From Fodinicola acaciae (GTDB taxonomy: Bacteria; Actinomycetota; Actinomycetes; Mycobacteriales; HKI-0501): 64,000 nucleotides of DNA. Where the stretch lies: the NCBI RefSeq assembly GCF_010993745.1, contig NZ_WOTN01000003.1:496001-560000 (forward strand). Reading direction: 5' to 3'. The translations under genes and the position numbers were made by a program. Every line of letters begins with the position of its first letter. Position 1 is the stretch's first letter. Below are positions 9,094-17,681 of this stretch, piece after piece. The notes beneath the pieces are model-generated. The model made no database searches. It was not told the DNA's origin and worked only from the letters and a program-made list of their open reading frames with translations.

Positions 9094-9546
9094 TGGGGAT
9101 TCCTTCCCTACGACGGCGACGAGAAATGGCCTCGACGCCGGTGTACCGCGACCGGCTCCGGGACCAGATCGTCCCGACACCGGAGACCCGCGTGCTCACG
9201 GAAAACAGACAGCCGCGGAACGCATCGAGATGCGACCGGATGGCGCGCCTGCGGTCAACCCGACCAAGGATGCAGTCACCACCACCGATGAACCAACGCC
9301 GCGTGCGGACGTCTGGTGCGGTGAGAGGAACCCCCGGAACGAGAAATCGGCCCAAAGACACTGGCCCGGTGGCGCTCACGCGCCAAAAGGGCGGCTGTAC
9401 TGCTGCAAAGCGTAGACTGCCCGGTCAACGACGGCAACAACACCCCTCCGGCGTGTCCTGAATCACCGGTCGGAGATCCACCGTTGGGATGATGTCGCGG
9501 CCAGCCGGGAACGGTTCGCACCAGTGGCTCGTTGACAGCGCCGTCA
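9094..9546. other. 453-bp gap between rho and thrB
   Basis: No convincing gene on either strand; the open frames are short with no family features. It must hold the rho promoter and leader. A TTGACC hexamer on the minus strand (9422-9427) could be a -35 element, but I see no convincing -10 at 17 bases. A TTGACA on the plus strand at 9532-9537 lies at the thrB end and has no obvious target. Confidence 0.5.
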
Positions 9547-10467
9547 TCAGACCGGCTGTGCCACGGATCCACTCAGGTCAACGGGAAGTGGTACGACGGA
9601 TATTCCTTTCGGTGCGTAACTTTCCAGCACCTCGACGGCCGGGCCGTTTCCGCTGGTCAGCGCCAGTACGGTGGCGCCGGCGCCGCTGATGACCGCAGGC
9701 ACGCCGGCCGCGCGCAGCCGGTCGACCAACGCCATCGACTCCGGCATCGCCACCGCGCGATAGGACTGGTGCAGACGGTCCTCGGTCGCCGCGTACAACA
9801 CCGACAGGTCGGCGGTCAGCGCGTACGCGAGCAACGCCGCGCGACCCGCGTTCGCCGCCGCGTCGGCGTGTGGCACCTCGGCCGGCAGCAGTCCGCGGGC
9901 CGTCTCGGTGGCGAACTGCCCGGTCGGGATGAACGCGACCGGCGCGAGGTCCGCATGCGGCTCAAGGCGTACGGCCCGGGCCTGGTCACCGTCCATCCAG
10001 GCGATGGTGGCCGCGCCGAGCAGGCAGGCCGCCACGTTGTCCGGATGGCCTTCCAGCTCGTTGGCCAGGCACAACAGCTCGTCGTCGGGCAGCTCGCCGC
10101 GCGCGTGACCGGTGCCGGCGAGCGCGCTGGCGCCGACCAGGCCGGCGACGATCGCGGCGGCGGACGAGCCGAGGCCGCGGCCGTGCGGGATCCGGTTGTG
10201 GCAGCGCAGCCGCAACCCGGACGGCTGCCCGCCGAGCCGGTCGAAGGCATGCCGGGCCGCGCGTACGAGCAGATGTTTTTCGTCGTTGGGCAGCTCGCCG
10301 GCGCCTTCGCCGGTCACCTCGATGTCCAGCCCGGACGGCACGATCGCCACGTCGACCTCGTCGTGCAGGCCGAGCGCGAGGCCGACGGCGTCGAAACCCG
10401 GCCCCAGATTCGCGCTGCTGGCCGGCACGCGCACCCGTACGCGGGCCGGTTCGTATGCACGAGCCAC
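9547..10467 (-). CDS. thrB: Homoserine kinase
   Basis: GHMP-family kinase that phosphorylates homoserine with ATP for threonine synthesis. The 306-residue product shows VRVPASSANLGPGFDAVGLAL near the N-terminus, the ATP loop PHGRGLGSSAAA at 94-104 and the C-terminal PAVISGAGATVLAL. The GTG at 10467 fits the family start. It normally follows thrC directly; here about 4.8 kb of unrelated genes and repeats separate the two, so thrB must have its own promoter in the 208-bp space shared with the divergent protease gene. Confidence 0.96.
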   Translation of the reverse strand: MARAYEPARVRVRVPASSANLGPGFDAVGLALGLHDEVDVAIVPSGLDIEVTGEGAGELPNDEKHLLVRAARHAFDRLGGQPSGLRLRCHNRIPHGRGLGSSAAAIVAGLVGASALAGTGHARGELPDDELLCLANELEGHPDNVAACLLGAATIAWMDGDQARAVRLEPHADLAPVAFIPTGQFATETARGLLPAEVPHADAAANAGRAALLAYALTADLSVLYAATEDRLHQSYRAVAMPESMALVDRLRAAGVPAVISGAGATVLALTSGNGPAVEVLESYAPKGISVVPLPVDLSGSVAQPV

Positions 10468-10675
10468 CTGATCCCCCCAACAAATTTTCCGGTCGATGCG
10501 GTTTGTCACCTCGTCGCCAAAGCGGCTCTTTGCCGACCGCGAACACTTCTTTGGCCAATGCCGCCAAACCGCCACTGAGCAGGCTACCTATCGACCATGA
10601 TGTCCCTGCTGCGGCGGGGTCTCACACCCGTCGACACCGGTGCACTAACACCATTCGCTCTCAGAAAGGGTCACA

Positions 10676-13621
10676 ATGGCAGAAGCACCGTCTCGGGGCT
10701 TACCCCACAAGCCTCGCAACGGACTCAAACGCGGCCTGGTGGCGTCGATCTCGGTCGCCGCACTGGTCACGGCCACCGCTCCGGCGGCGGTCGACGCGGC
10801 GCCGGCCAAAGGTGCCGGCGAGTCGTCGGCGGCCAGCAGCCAGGCCAACACCGGCCGGGAGAAATACGACTTCTACGACTCGCGGCAGGTCGCCGCGGCC
10901 GCGCCGGCCGCGCAGAAGCGTGCCGCCGCCAAGTCCGCCGCGCCGTCGGCCGGGATCAAGTCGCTGCGCTCGCAGCTCGGGCCGCAGGGCGTCATCGACC
11001 TCGACCCGCTGACCAGCACGCCGCGTACGCTCGCCAAGCTGGACGGATTTCTCACCGCGCCGAGCCGCAAGCCGGCCAAGGACGTGGCGCTCGGCTATGT
11101 GTCCGCGCATCCGGACGTGTTCGGGATGTCCGCCGCCGACCTGTCCGCGCTGACGCTGCGCCGCGACTACGTCGACATCGCCGGCACGCACCACCTCAGC
11201 TTCATCCAGACCGTCGACGGCGTACCGGTCTTCGGCAACGGGCTGCAGGCCAACGTGACGAAGAACGGCCAGATCGTCAACTTCAACGGCGCACCGGTCG
11301 CCGGCATCCACAACGCGTCGCTGCCGGCCGCGGCGGTCAGCGCCGACAAGGCGCGCTCGCTGTCCGCGTCGAGCGTACGGTCGGCGCCGATGAAGGCCAG
11401 CGCGGCCGCCCCGCAGGGTGCCGCGAAGGTCACCTCGTACAGCAACGGCGACAAGGTCAGCCAGGTCGTCTTCCACACCGCCAACGGCCCGCGCCGCGCC
11501 TGGCAGACCGTCGTGACGACCACCGGCGGCACCATGTACGTGCACGTCGTCGACGCGCAGACCGGCGCGGTGCTCTATCGGCAGAGCCTGACCGACAACG
11601 ACAGCGCCGACGTCTACGACAACTACCCCGGCGCGCCGGTCGGAGGCACGCCGCGGCACGTGAACCTCAAGCCGGGCTGGCTGCCGAAGAACTCGCCGAA
11701 GCTCGCCGGCAACGTCGGCCACGTCTACGCCGACATCAACGACGACAACGTCGCCAACCCCAACGAGGAGATCCCGCCGAGCTCTCCCGGCAAGTTCGAG
11801 TATCCGCTGAAGACGTTCAACGTCCCCGGCTCGGCCTGCTCCGCGTCCTACCCGTGCACCTGGGACCCGAACGTGCCGAACTCGTGGCGCACCAACGTCA
11901 ACCAGGGCGCCACGCAGGTCATGTACTACCTCGGCAAATACCACGACCACCTGGAGGCGGCGCCGATCGGCTTCACCCGCGCGGCCGGCAACTTCGAGGC
12001 CGTGGACGACGACGCCGTACAGGCGCAGGTCTTCGACGGCGCCGCCACCGCCGGTGGCTCGATGCCGGACGCGGCGCACATCAACAACGCCAACTTCGGC
12101 ACGCCGCCGGACGGCCAGAAGCCGACCATGCAGATGTACCTGTTCCGGCTGCCCGGCAACCCGGCCGACCCGTTCATCCCGTCCTTCGGCGGCGACGAGT
12201 CGGACGTCGTCTACCACGAATACACGCACGGTCTGTCGCACCGGCTGGTCGTCGACGCCAACGGCCTGTCGCACATCGGCAGCCAGCAGTCCGGCTCGAT
12301 GGGTGAGGCGTGGAGCGACTGGTACGCGATGGACTTCCTGGTCGACGACAAGTTCATCAAGGACACCGCCGCTCCGGGCGAGGTGCGGGTCGGCAACTAC
12401 GTCGGCGCCGGCAAGGACCGGATCCGTACGCAGCCGCTGGACTGCCCGGTCGGCAGCACGTCGCCGCTGTGCCCCGGCAGCCCGCGCGGCGCCGGCCCCG
12501 GTGGCTACACCTTCGGCGACTTCGGCCTGATCTCCAGCCGCGGCGCCGAGGTGCACGCGGACGGCGAGATCTGGGGCGAGACGCTGTGGGACCTGCGTAC
12601 GGCCATCGGCTCCCGGATGGCGGAGTCGCTGATCACGCGCGCCATGGAGCTGTCCCCGATGGAGCCGTCGTACCTGGACATGCGCAACTCGATCCTGCAG
12701 GCCGACACCGTGCTCAACGGCGGCAAGCTCAACCAGAAGATCTGGCAGGTCTTCGCGCACCGCGGCATGGGCTGGTTCGCCAGCGTCGTGGACGCCGGTG
12801 ACGTCCAGACCGTCGAGGACTTCTCGATGCCGCCGGCGGCTGGCACGCCGACCGGCACGGTCACCGGCACCGCGACCGACGTCGACACCGGCAAGCCGGC
12901 GGCCGGCGTACAGGTCGGCTTCGGTGGCCACAACTCCGGTTTCCCCGGCGACTACCAGGCCGTCACCGACGCCAATGGCAAATACACGATCAGCGGTGTC
13001 TACGCCGGCACGTACCCGGCGCTGATCGCCGGTCGCGGCGGCTGGGACCTGCAGGTCAAGCGGGGTGTGTCGGTGCCGTCTCGTACGCTCACGGTCAACT
13101 GGCAGATGCGGCGCGACTGGGCCGCGCAGGCCGGCGGCGCGCAGATCACCAGCTACAACGGGCCCGACTACAGCAGCTTCGGCTGCGGGCCGACCGGTGA
13201 CATCGACCAGTCGTTGAGCACCGGCTGGGGCAGCGAGACGAACGCGGCCAACGGTGTGCCGTCGCCGAAGAACATCGTCATCAAACTGCCCAAACCGGTG
13301 ACCATCAGCGAGCTGTCGATCGACCCGAGCAACACCTGCGGCGACGACCCGACGGCGGCCACCAAGGACTACAAGGTGGAGACCTCCGCCGACGGCCAGA
13401 CCTGGACCGCGGCGGCCTCCGGCGCGTTCACCTCGGCCGACCGCGGCCGGCTCAACAAGGTGACGCTGGCCGACGGCAGCTCGCAGAACGTGTCCTACGT
13501 CCGGTTCACCATGGTCAGCCCGCAGGTGCCCGGCGTGTTCGGCACCAGCTGCGCGGCCAACCCGGCGCAGAGCGGCTGCCAGTTCCTCGACTCGTCCGAG
13601 GTCGCGATCTACGGCGGCTGA
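10676..13621 (+). CDS. Secreted M36 (fungalysin) metalloprotease, multidomain
   Basis: Zinc endopeptidase exported by an N-terminal signal (basic KPRNGLKRG, hydrophobic core, cleavage near residue 41). An FTP-like propeptide covers about 100-310. The catalytic domain has HEYTH at 514-518 and the third ligand in GEAWSDWYAMDF near 544. A carboxypeptidase-regulatory-like beta domain follows near 720-800 (TGKPAAGVQVGF ... DANGKYTISGVYAGTY) and an F5/8-type discoidin-like domain ends the protein at 981. The C-terminal additions suggest binding to a surface or polysaccharide (inference). The ribosome site AAAGGG precedes the ATG, and a strong terminator follows. It interrupts the thrC-thrB pair. 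Confidence 0.92.
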   Translation: MAEAPSRGLPHKPRNGLKRGLVASISVAALVTATAPAAVDAAPAKGAGESSAASSQANTGREKYDFYDSRQVAAAAPAAQKRAAAKSAAPSAGIKSLRSQLGPQGVIDLDPLTSTPRTLAKLDGFLTAPSRKPAKDVALGYVSAHPDVFGMSAADLSALTLRRDYVDIAGTHHLSFIQTVDGVPVFGNGLQANVTKNGQIVNFNGAPVAGIHNASLPAAAVSADKARSLSASSVRSAPMKASAAAPQGAAKVTSYSNGDKVSQVVFHTANGPRRAWQTVVTTTGGTMYVHVVDAQTGAVLYRQSLTDNDSADVYDNYPGAPVGGTPRHVNLKPGWLPKNSPKLAGNVGHVYADINDDNVANPNEEIPPSSPGKFEYPLKTFNVPGSACSASYPCTWDPNVPNSWRTNVNQGATQVMYYLGKYHDHLEAAPIGFTRAAGNFEAVDDDAVQAQVFDGAATAGGSMPDAAHINNANFGTPPDGQKPTMQMYLFRLPGNPADPFIPSFGGDESDVVYHEYTHGLSHRLVVDANGLSHIGSQQSGSMGEAWSDWYAMDFLVDDKFIKDTAAPGEVRVGNYVGAGKDRIRTQPLDCPVGSTSPLCPGSPRGAGPGGYTFGDFGLISSRGAEVHADGEIWGETLWDLRTAIGSRMAESLITRAMELSPMEPSYLDMRNSILQADTVLNGGKLNQKIWQVFAHRGMGWFASVVDAGDVQTVEDFSMPPAAGTPTGTVTGTATDVDTGKPAAGVQVGFGGHNSGFPGDYQAVTDANGKYTISGVYAGTYPALIAGRGGWDLQVKRGVSVPSRTLTVNWQMRRDWAAQAGGAQITSYNGPDYSSFGCGPTGDIDQSLSTGWGSETNAANGVPSPKNIVIKLPKPVTISELSIDPSNTCGDDPTAATKDYKVETSADGQTWTAAASGAFTSADRGRLNKVTLADGSSQNVSYVRFTMVSPQVPGVFGTSCAANPAQSGCQFLDSSEVAIYGG

Positions 13622-13635
13622 TGTCCCGTACCACC

Positions 13636-13673
13636 GAGCGGTGCCTCCAGCAGGAGGCACCGCTCTCTTATTG
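13636..13673 (+). terminator. Strong terminator after the M36 gene
   Basis: A perfect 13-bp stem, GAGCGGTGCCTCC at 13636-13648 with its complement at 13653-13665 and loop AGCA, is followed by TCTTATTG. It overlaps the start region of the next gene. Confidence 0.9.
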
Positions 13674-13681
13674 TGGTGCGA

Positions 13682-14179
13682 ATGGACGTCCGAGTCGTTT
13701 ACACCAAATTCGACGGCAGCCGACACTGGCACGAGACCATGCGGATGCTCGGCACCGACCACCACGGCACCTGGCTCGGCGCCGGCCCCGGCACCATCCT
13801 GCAACGCGGCGACGAACCGCCGATCGTGTTGCCGCAGGCACATCTGTGCCTGATCACCGCCGAACCGCATTGGTGGACAGTCGTTTTCAACGCCCCGCCC
13901 GAACCACACGTCGAGGTCTACTGCGACATTTGCACCGTACCGTCGCCGACGACCGAAGGATTCACCATGATCGACCTCGACCTGGACGTCATCCGCCGCT
14001 GGGACGGCACGGTCGAGATCGTCGACGAGGACGAGTTCGAGGAACACTCCGCCAAATACGGCTATCCGCCCGACGTCATCTCCTCGGCTCGCACCTCCGC
14101 CGACGAACTCGCCGCACTCATTCGCTCCGGCGCCGAGCCTTTCGCCTCCGACTACCGGAAATGGCTTTCCCTGGTCTAA
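13682..14179 (+). CDS. DUF402 domain protein
   Basis: A 165-residue cytoplasmic protein of the DUF402 family, which includes nucleoside-diphosphate phosphatases such as FomD. The segment FTMIDLDLDVIRRWDGTVEIVDEDEFEEH followed by YGYPPDVI is the family signature; its acidic residues bind metal in characterised members. The start is uncertain: ATG 13682 has no ribosome site, and GTG 13673 lies inside the terminator tail. Because the preceding terminator is so close, a leaderless transcript is possible. The stop overlaps the stop of the convergent Tyr/Asp-rich mini-gene by three bases. Confidence 0.8.
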   Translation: MDVRVVYTKFDGSRHWHETMRMLGTDHHGTWLGAGPGTILQRGDEPPIVLPQAHLCLITAEPHWWTVVFNAPPEPHVEVYCDICTVPSPTTEGFTMIDLDLDVIRRWDGTVEIVDEDEFEEHSAKYGYPPDVISSARTSADELAALIRSGAEPFASDYRKWLSLV

Positions 14180-14361
14180 TACGTCGTGCTGTCGTTCGGC
14201 TCCGGCTCGGTGTAACCGCCACCATCGTCGTAACTCGGCCCGCCGTCGTACGTGGTGGTGTCGTTCGGCTCGTCGTAGGAGTAGTCAGAGCCCGAGTCGT
14301 AGGTCTCGCCACCGTCGTAAGTGGTGGTGTCGTCGTACGACTCGTCGTAGCTTCCCGCCAT
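14176..14361 (-). CDS. Tyr/Asp/Gly-rich 61-residue protein
   Basis: No family recognised. The product is built almost only from Tyr, Asp, Gly, Ser, Thr, Glu and Pro, with no Lys, Arg, Cys or Trp. TTTYDGG occurs twice and SYDE twice, and the chain ends NDSTTY. It is very acidic and probably disordered. A ribosome site (AGAAAGGAAAA) lies upstream of the ATG and the region upstream is AT-rich, which supports expression. No modification enzyme lies beside it, so a peptide natural product is not indicated. The repeats could also make this a chance low-complexity frame; the start signal argues against that. Confidence 0.55.
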   Translation of the reverse strand: MAGSYDESYDDTTTYDGGETYDSGSDYSYDEPNDTTTYDGGPSYDDGGGYTEPEPNDSTTY

Positions 14362-14461
14362 TGGGTAAATTTTCCTTTCTGGTTTTAGCGCTCTTATGCG
14401 GTTTCTACGGTAAAGGGGGTGTCGGCGGGGCGCATCTCGGTGTGGGTGGGGTGGCCGTTTG

Positions 14462-15180
14462 GGGCTTGTTGCGGCGTGGTCTGGGAGTAATGGGGTTCCT
14501 TTGTTGGAGCTGGGTGGTTGGGTCTTTATGTTTGTTGCGTGGGGAAAGTGGGCGGGTGTTCATGTTTGTTGCGTTGGGGAGGGTGGTGGGTTCGCCCGTT
14601 TGTTGCGTGTGTGCGTGGTTGGTTTTCGCCTGCGCGGCGGGCGCTCCCGCGCGGAGGGCGACCTCAAGGGAGGGGGCGCGTGGCTGGGTCTCCTGGTCAC
14701 GTATGGGAAGCAACCCGTCGGGATGGACGCCAGACGATCGTGCTGTGGCGGCTGGCTGCGTAATACTTGTTTAACAAGACATCAAAACGGACATTTTTTG
14801 CCGACCGGCAGTCACAACAGCATTATCAGCCTCAATAGTCACACCCGTCACAACATCCGGAGATCACGGCGGCGTGAAAGCCGAGTTACTTGCGTCCAAC
14901 GCAAGTAACTCGACATTCATGCCATCCGCGACCCTCGCAAGCCGGACATTTAGCGCTCCACACGCCGTCGCGTCCCGCATACTGGACCTTCACGCCACCC
15001 ACCGAGACGCCACCACAGCTCCGGCGCCCCAGCCACACTCCTGGTCCACACCACAACACAACCGCACCCGCGGCACTCAAACCCAACCAACAGCGAAACC
15101 CCGCGCACCCCTCCCCTTGAAGTCGCCCTCCGCGCAGGAGCGCCCGCCGCGAAGGCGAAAACCCCCAAAACGCAACAAAA
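14462..15180. repeat. Composite inverted repeat cassette A
   Basis: No credible gene. In order: a G/T-rich left arm with TTGTTGCG at 14466, 14532, 14566 and 14600 (variant at 14501, spacing 31-35 bp); a conserved block 14628-14685 (TTTTCGCCTGCGCGGCGGGC ...); a core 14760-15010 with a long hairpin; the same block inverted at 15103-15162; and a right arm with CGCAAC at 15172. Cassette B at 23755-24493 has the same plan. Several open frames cross it, but they only read the repeat. Confidence 0.8.
14872..14922. repeat. Core hairpin of cassette A (copy 2)
   Basis: Arms 14872-14895 and 14899-14922 with loop CCA; 21 of 24 positions are Watson-Crick pairs and one more is a wobble. The inner stem CGAGTTACTTGCGT differs from cassette B, yet both sides have changed together, so pairing is kept. 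Confidence 0.85.
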
Positions 15181-15227
15181 ATGAAAACCCAACCAGCTCC
15201 AACTCAGCCACCTGAATCGGCCGCCCT

Positions 15228-15318
15228 AAATCAGCCGCACTAATCAGCTGCCTCAGCCAGCCAATTTCAGCCAGCTAATTCAGCCAGCCCAATTCAGTCA
15301 GCCAGTTCAATCGGCCAA
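15228..15318. repeat. Short tandem array at the thrC 3' end
   Basis: About six degenerate units of 13-17 bp built on AATTCAGCCAGCC run from the end of cassette A into the thrC stop codon at 15307-15309, so the last thrC codons are made of repeat sequence. Confidence 0.7.
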
Positions 15319-16383
15319 TTGCAGAGCTTTGGCCGCCGCGTGTGGATCCGTGGGGATGGTGATTGGTTTCGGGGCGCCGTCGATGGCCCAGTCTGGGTCC
15401 TTCAGGCCGTTGCCGGTGACCGTACAAACGACCCGCAGTCCGGCGTCGAGGGTGCCCGCTTCGCGGGCGGCGAGGAGGCCGGCGACGCTTGAGGCGCTGG
15501 CTGGTTCGACGAAAACGGCTTCGCGGCGGGCCAAAAGGCGGTATGCCGCCAAGATTTGGCGGTCGGTGACGGATTCTATGGCGCCGCCGGACTCGTCGCG
15601 GGCGGCGAGGGCTTTGGTCCAGGAGGCGGGGTTTCCGATCCGGATGGCGGTGGCGATGGTGGTCGGATGTTCGACTACGTGGCCGAGGACGATCGGGGCG
15701 GCCCCGGCGGCCTGGAAGCCGCGCATGACGGGCCGGCGCGTTGACACCTTGTCGTCAGCGTATTCCACGTAACCACGCCAATAAGCGGTGATGTTGCCGG
15801 CGTTGCCGACCGGCAGGCAGTGTACGTCGGGCGCGTCGCCGAGCACGTCGATGATCTCGAAGGACGCGGTTTTCTGGCCTTCGATACGAAACTCGTTGAC
15901 CGAGTTGACCAGGCTGACCGGATATTCGATGGCCAGCTTGGAGGCCAGCGCCAGGCAGTCGTCGAAGTTGCCGTCGACCTGGAGCAGCCGCGCGCCGTGT
16001 ACGAGTGCCTGCGCGAGCTTGCCGAGCGCGATTTTTCCGCGCGGCACAAGGACAGCGCAGACGATGCCGGCGCGGGCCGCATATGCGGCGGCGGATGCGG
16101 ACGTGTTGCCGGTCGACGCGCAGATGACCGCTTTCGCACCTTGCTCGACAGCCTTGGAAATGGCGACCGTCATGCCCCGGTCTTTGAAGGAACCGGTCGG
16201 ATTCGCGCCTTCTACCTTGAGAAAAACCTCGCAGCCGGTCATTTCCGAGATGACCGGCGCGGGCAGCAGCGGCGTGCCGCCTTCCAGCAGCGTGATGCGT
16301 GGGGTGGCGTCGGTGACCGGCAGCCGGTCGGCGTATTCGTCGATGAGCCCGCGCCAGCGTACGCGGGACAGCTCCTCGGTCAT
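15307..16383 (-). CDS. thrC: Threonine synthase
   Basis: PLP enzyme converting O-phosphohomoserine to threonine. The 358-residue product has the PLP lysine in [15 protein letters not shown], the phosphate-binding [18 protein letters not shown] and the late GNGLKDP motif. Its ATG overlaps the hom stop (ATGA, 16380-16383), so argS-lysA-hom-thrC is read as one translationally coupled operon. thrB, normally next, lies 4.8 kb further on. A tandem repeat touches the 3' end. Confidence 0.97.
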   Translation of the reverse strand: MTEELSRVRWRGLIDEYADRLPVTDATPRITLLEGGTPLLPAPVISEMTGCEVFLKVEGANPTGSFKDRGMTVAISKAVEQGAKAVICASTGNTSASAAAYAARAGIVCAVLVPRGKIALGKLAQALVHGARLLQVDGNFDDCLALASKLAIEYPVSLVNSVNEFRIEGQKTASFEIIDVLGDAPDVHCLPVGNAGNITAYWRGYVEYADDKVSTRRPVMRGFQAAGAAPIVLGHVVEHPTTIATAIRIGNPASWTKALAARDESGGAIESVTDRQILAAYRLLARREAVFVEPASASSVAGLLAAREAGTLDAGLRVVCTVTGNGLKDPDWAIDGAPKPITIPTDPHAAAKALQLAD

Positions 16384-17681
16384 GTCTCCCCCTCGACTCT
16401 CATCACGGAGAGTACGTTGCGCACGGCGTCGAGCCGGCGCAGTCTGTCCACTGTGGACGATAGTGCCGCGTCGGTCGCGACGTGCGTGACGACGACCAAG
16501 GTCGCGTCGGCGCCGCGGCCCTCCTGTTTGACCGTACGGATGGACACGCCGGTCGCGGCGAACTCCGAGGCGACAGCGGCCAGAACGCCGGCACGGTCGG
16601 CGACCTCCAGCGACAGGTGATAGCGGGTGATCGCCTCACCGATCGGCCGCACCGGCAGCCGCGCGTAGGAGGTGTCCCCCGCCGCGCGTACGCCGGTCAG
16701 CTTGTGCCGCGCCACCGCGACGACATCGCCAAGCACCGCGCTCGCGGTCGGCGCACCACCGGCGCCACGACCGTAGAACATCAGTTCCCCGGCCGCGTCC
16801 GCCTCGATGAAGACGGCATTGAAGGCACCGGTGACTCCGGCGAGTGGATGGCTGCGCGGGATCATCGCCGGATGCACGCGTACGGCCACACTTTCCGCGC
16901 CGTCCGCGCCGACTTGCCTTTCCGCGATGCACAAAAGCTTCACCGTGCAGCCGATCGTCTGCGCACTGGCGACATCCGCGGCGGTGACTTCCGTTATTCC
17001 TTCGCGATAAACGTCCGCCGCCGACACCGGCGTGTGGAAGGCCAGCGAGGCCAGGATCGCCGCTTTCGCGGCCGCGTCATAGCCTTCCACGTCGGCGGTC
17101 GGGTCGGCTTCGGCATATCCGAGAGCGGTGGCTTCCTCCAACGCCTCGGCGAAACCGGTGCCGTTGGAATCCATCGCCGAAAGGATGAAGTTGGTCGTGC
17201 CGTTGACGATCCCCATCACACGAGTGATGCGGTCGCCGTGCAGCGACTCGCGCAGCGGGCCGAGCAGCGGAATGCCTCCGGCGACGCTTGCCTCGTAATA
17301 AAGATCGGCGCCTCCCTCGGCCGCCGCGGCCTGCAGGGAAGCGCCGTCCTCGGCCAGCAGGGCCTTGTTGGCGGTCACCACGCTCTTGCCGGACTTCAGC
17401 GCCGCGACCAGCCATTCGCGCGCCGGCTCGATGCCGCCGACCACCTCGATCACCACGTCGACGTCGTCACGTTCGATCAGCGACATCGCGTCATCGGTGA
17501 AAATCTCACCCGGCACTGGCAAATCCGAGCGATCGACGCCGAGCCTGCGTACGGCGATCCCGGCAAACTCCAGCCGCGCGCCGACGCGCGCGGCAAGCTC
17601 GTCACCGTGCTGGTGCAGCAGCCGGACGACCTCGGCGCCGACGGTGCCGCAGCCGAGCATCGCGAGCTTGAGTGTCCTCAT
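16380..17681 (-). CDS. hom: Homoserine dehydrogenase
   Basis: Reduces aspartate semialdehyde to homoserine. The 433-residue product has the NAD(P)-binding start [17 protein letters not shown], the segment [13 protein letters not shown], the catalytic stretch [13 protein letters not shown] and a C-terminal ACT domain ([21 protein letters not shown]), the usual site of threonine feedback. It overlaps lysA and thrC by four bases at either end. One GTCCACANTGGAC palindrome (16446) lies in the ACT region. Confidence 0.97.
   Translation of the reverse strand: MRTLKLAMLGCGTVGAEVVRLLHQHGDELAARVGARLEFAGIAVRRLGVDRSDLPVPGEIFTDDAMSLIERDDVDVVIEVVGGIEPAREWLVAALKSGKSVVTANKALLAEDGASLQAAAAEGGADLYYEASVAGGIPLLGPLRESLHGDRITRVMGIVNGTTNFILSAMDSNGTGFAEALEEATALGYAEADPTADVEGYDAAAKAAILASLAFHTPVSAADVYREGITEVTAADVASAQTIGCTVKLLCIAERQVGADGAESVAVRVHPAMIPRSHPLAGVTGAFNAVFIEADAAGELMFYGRGAGGAPTASAVLGDVVAVARHKLTGVRAAGDTSYARLPVRPIGEAITRYHLSLEVADRAGVLAAVASEFAATGVSIRTVKQEGRGADATLVVVTHVATDAALSSTVDRLRRLDAVRNVLSVMRVEGET

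Noticed and set aside
7084-9291. 735-codon plus-strand frame opposite rho
   Set aside because: Antisense shadow of rho; the low-complexity Arg/Asn region of rho keeps the opposite frame open.
10700-14047. Very long open frame (1115 codons) on the minus strand
   Set aside because: It is the antisense shadow of the M36 protease gene, whose product has clear motifs. The shadow is Arg/Val/Asp-rich with no family features.
14466-14607. CRISPR-like array of TTGTTGCG words every ~34 bp
   Set aside because: The conserved part is only 8-9 bp, the intervening sequence is G/T-biased and not of uniform length, and there are no cas genes.
14361-15215. Several overlapping ORFs within cassette A
   Set aside because: They read repeat blocks on both strands; the same peptides (such as GAPARRATSR) appear in cassette B in other frames. 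No ribosome sites or domains.
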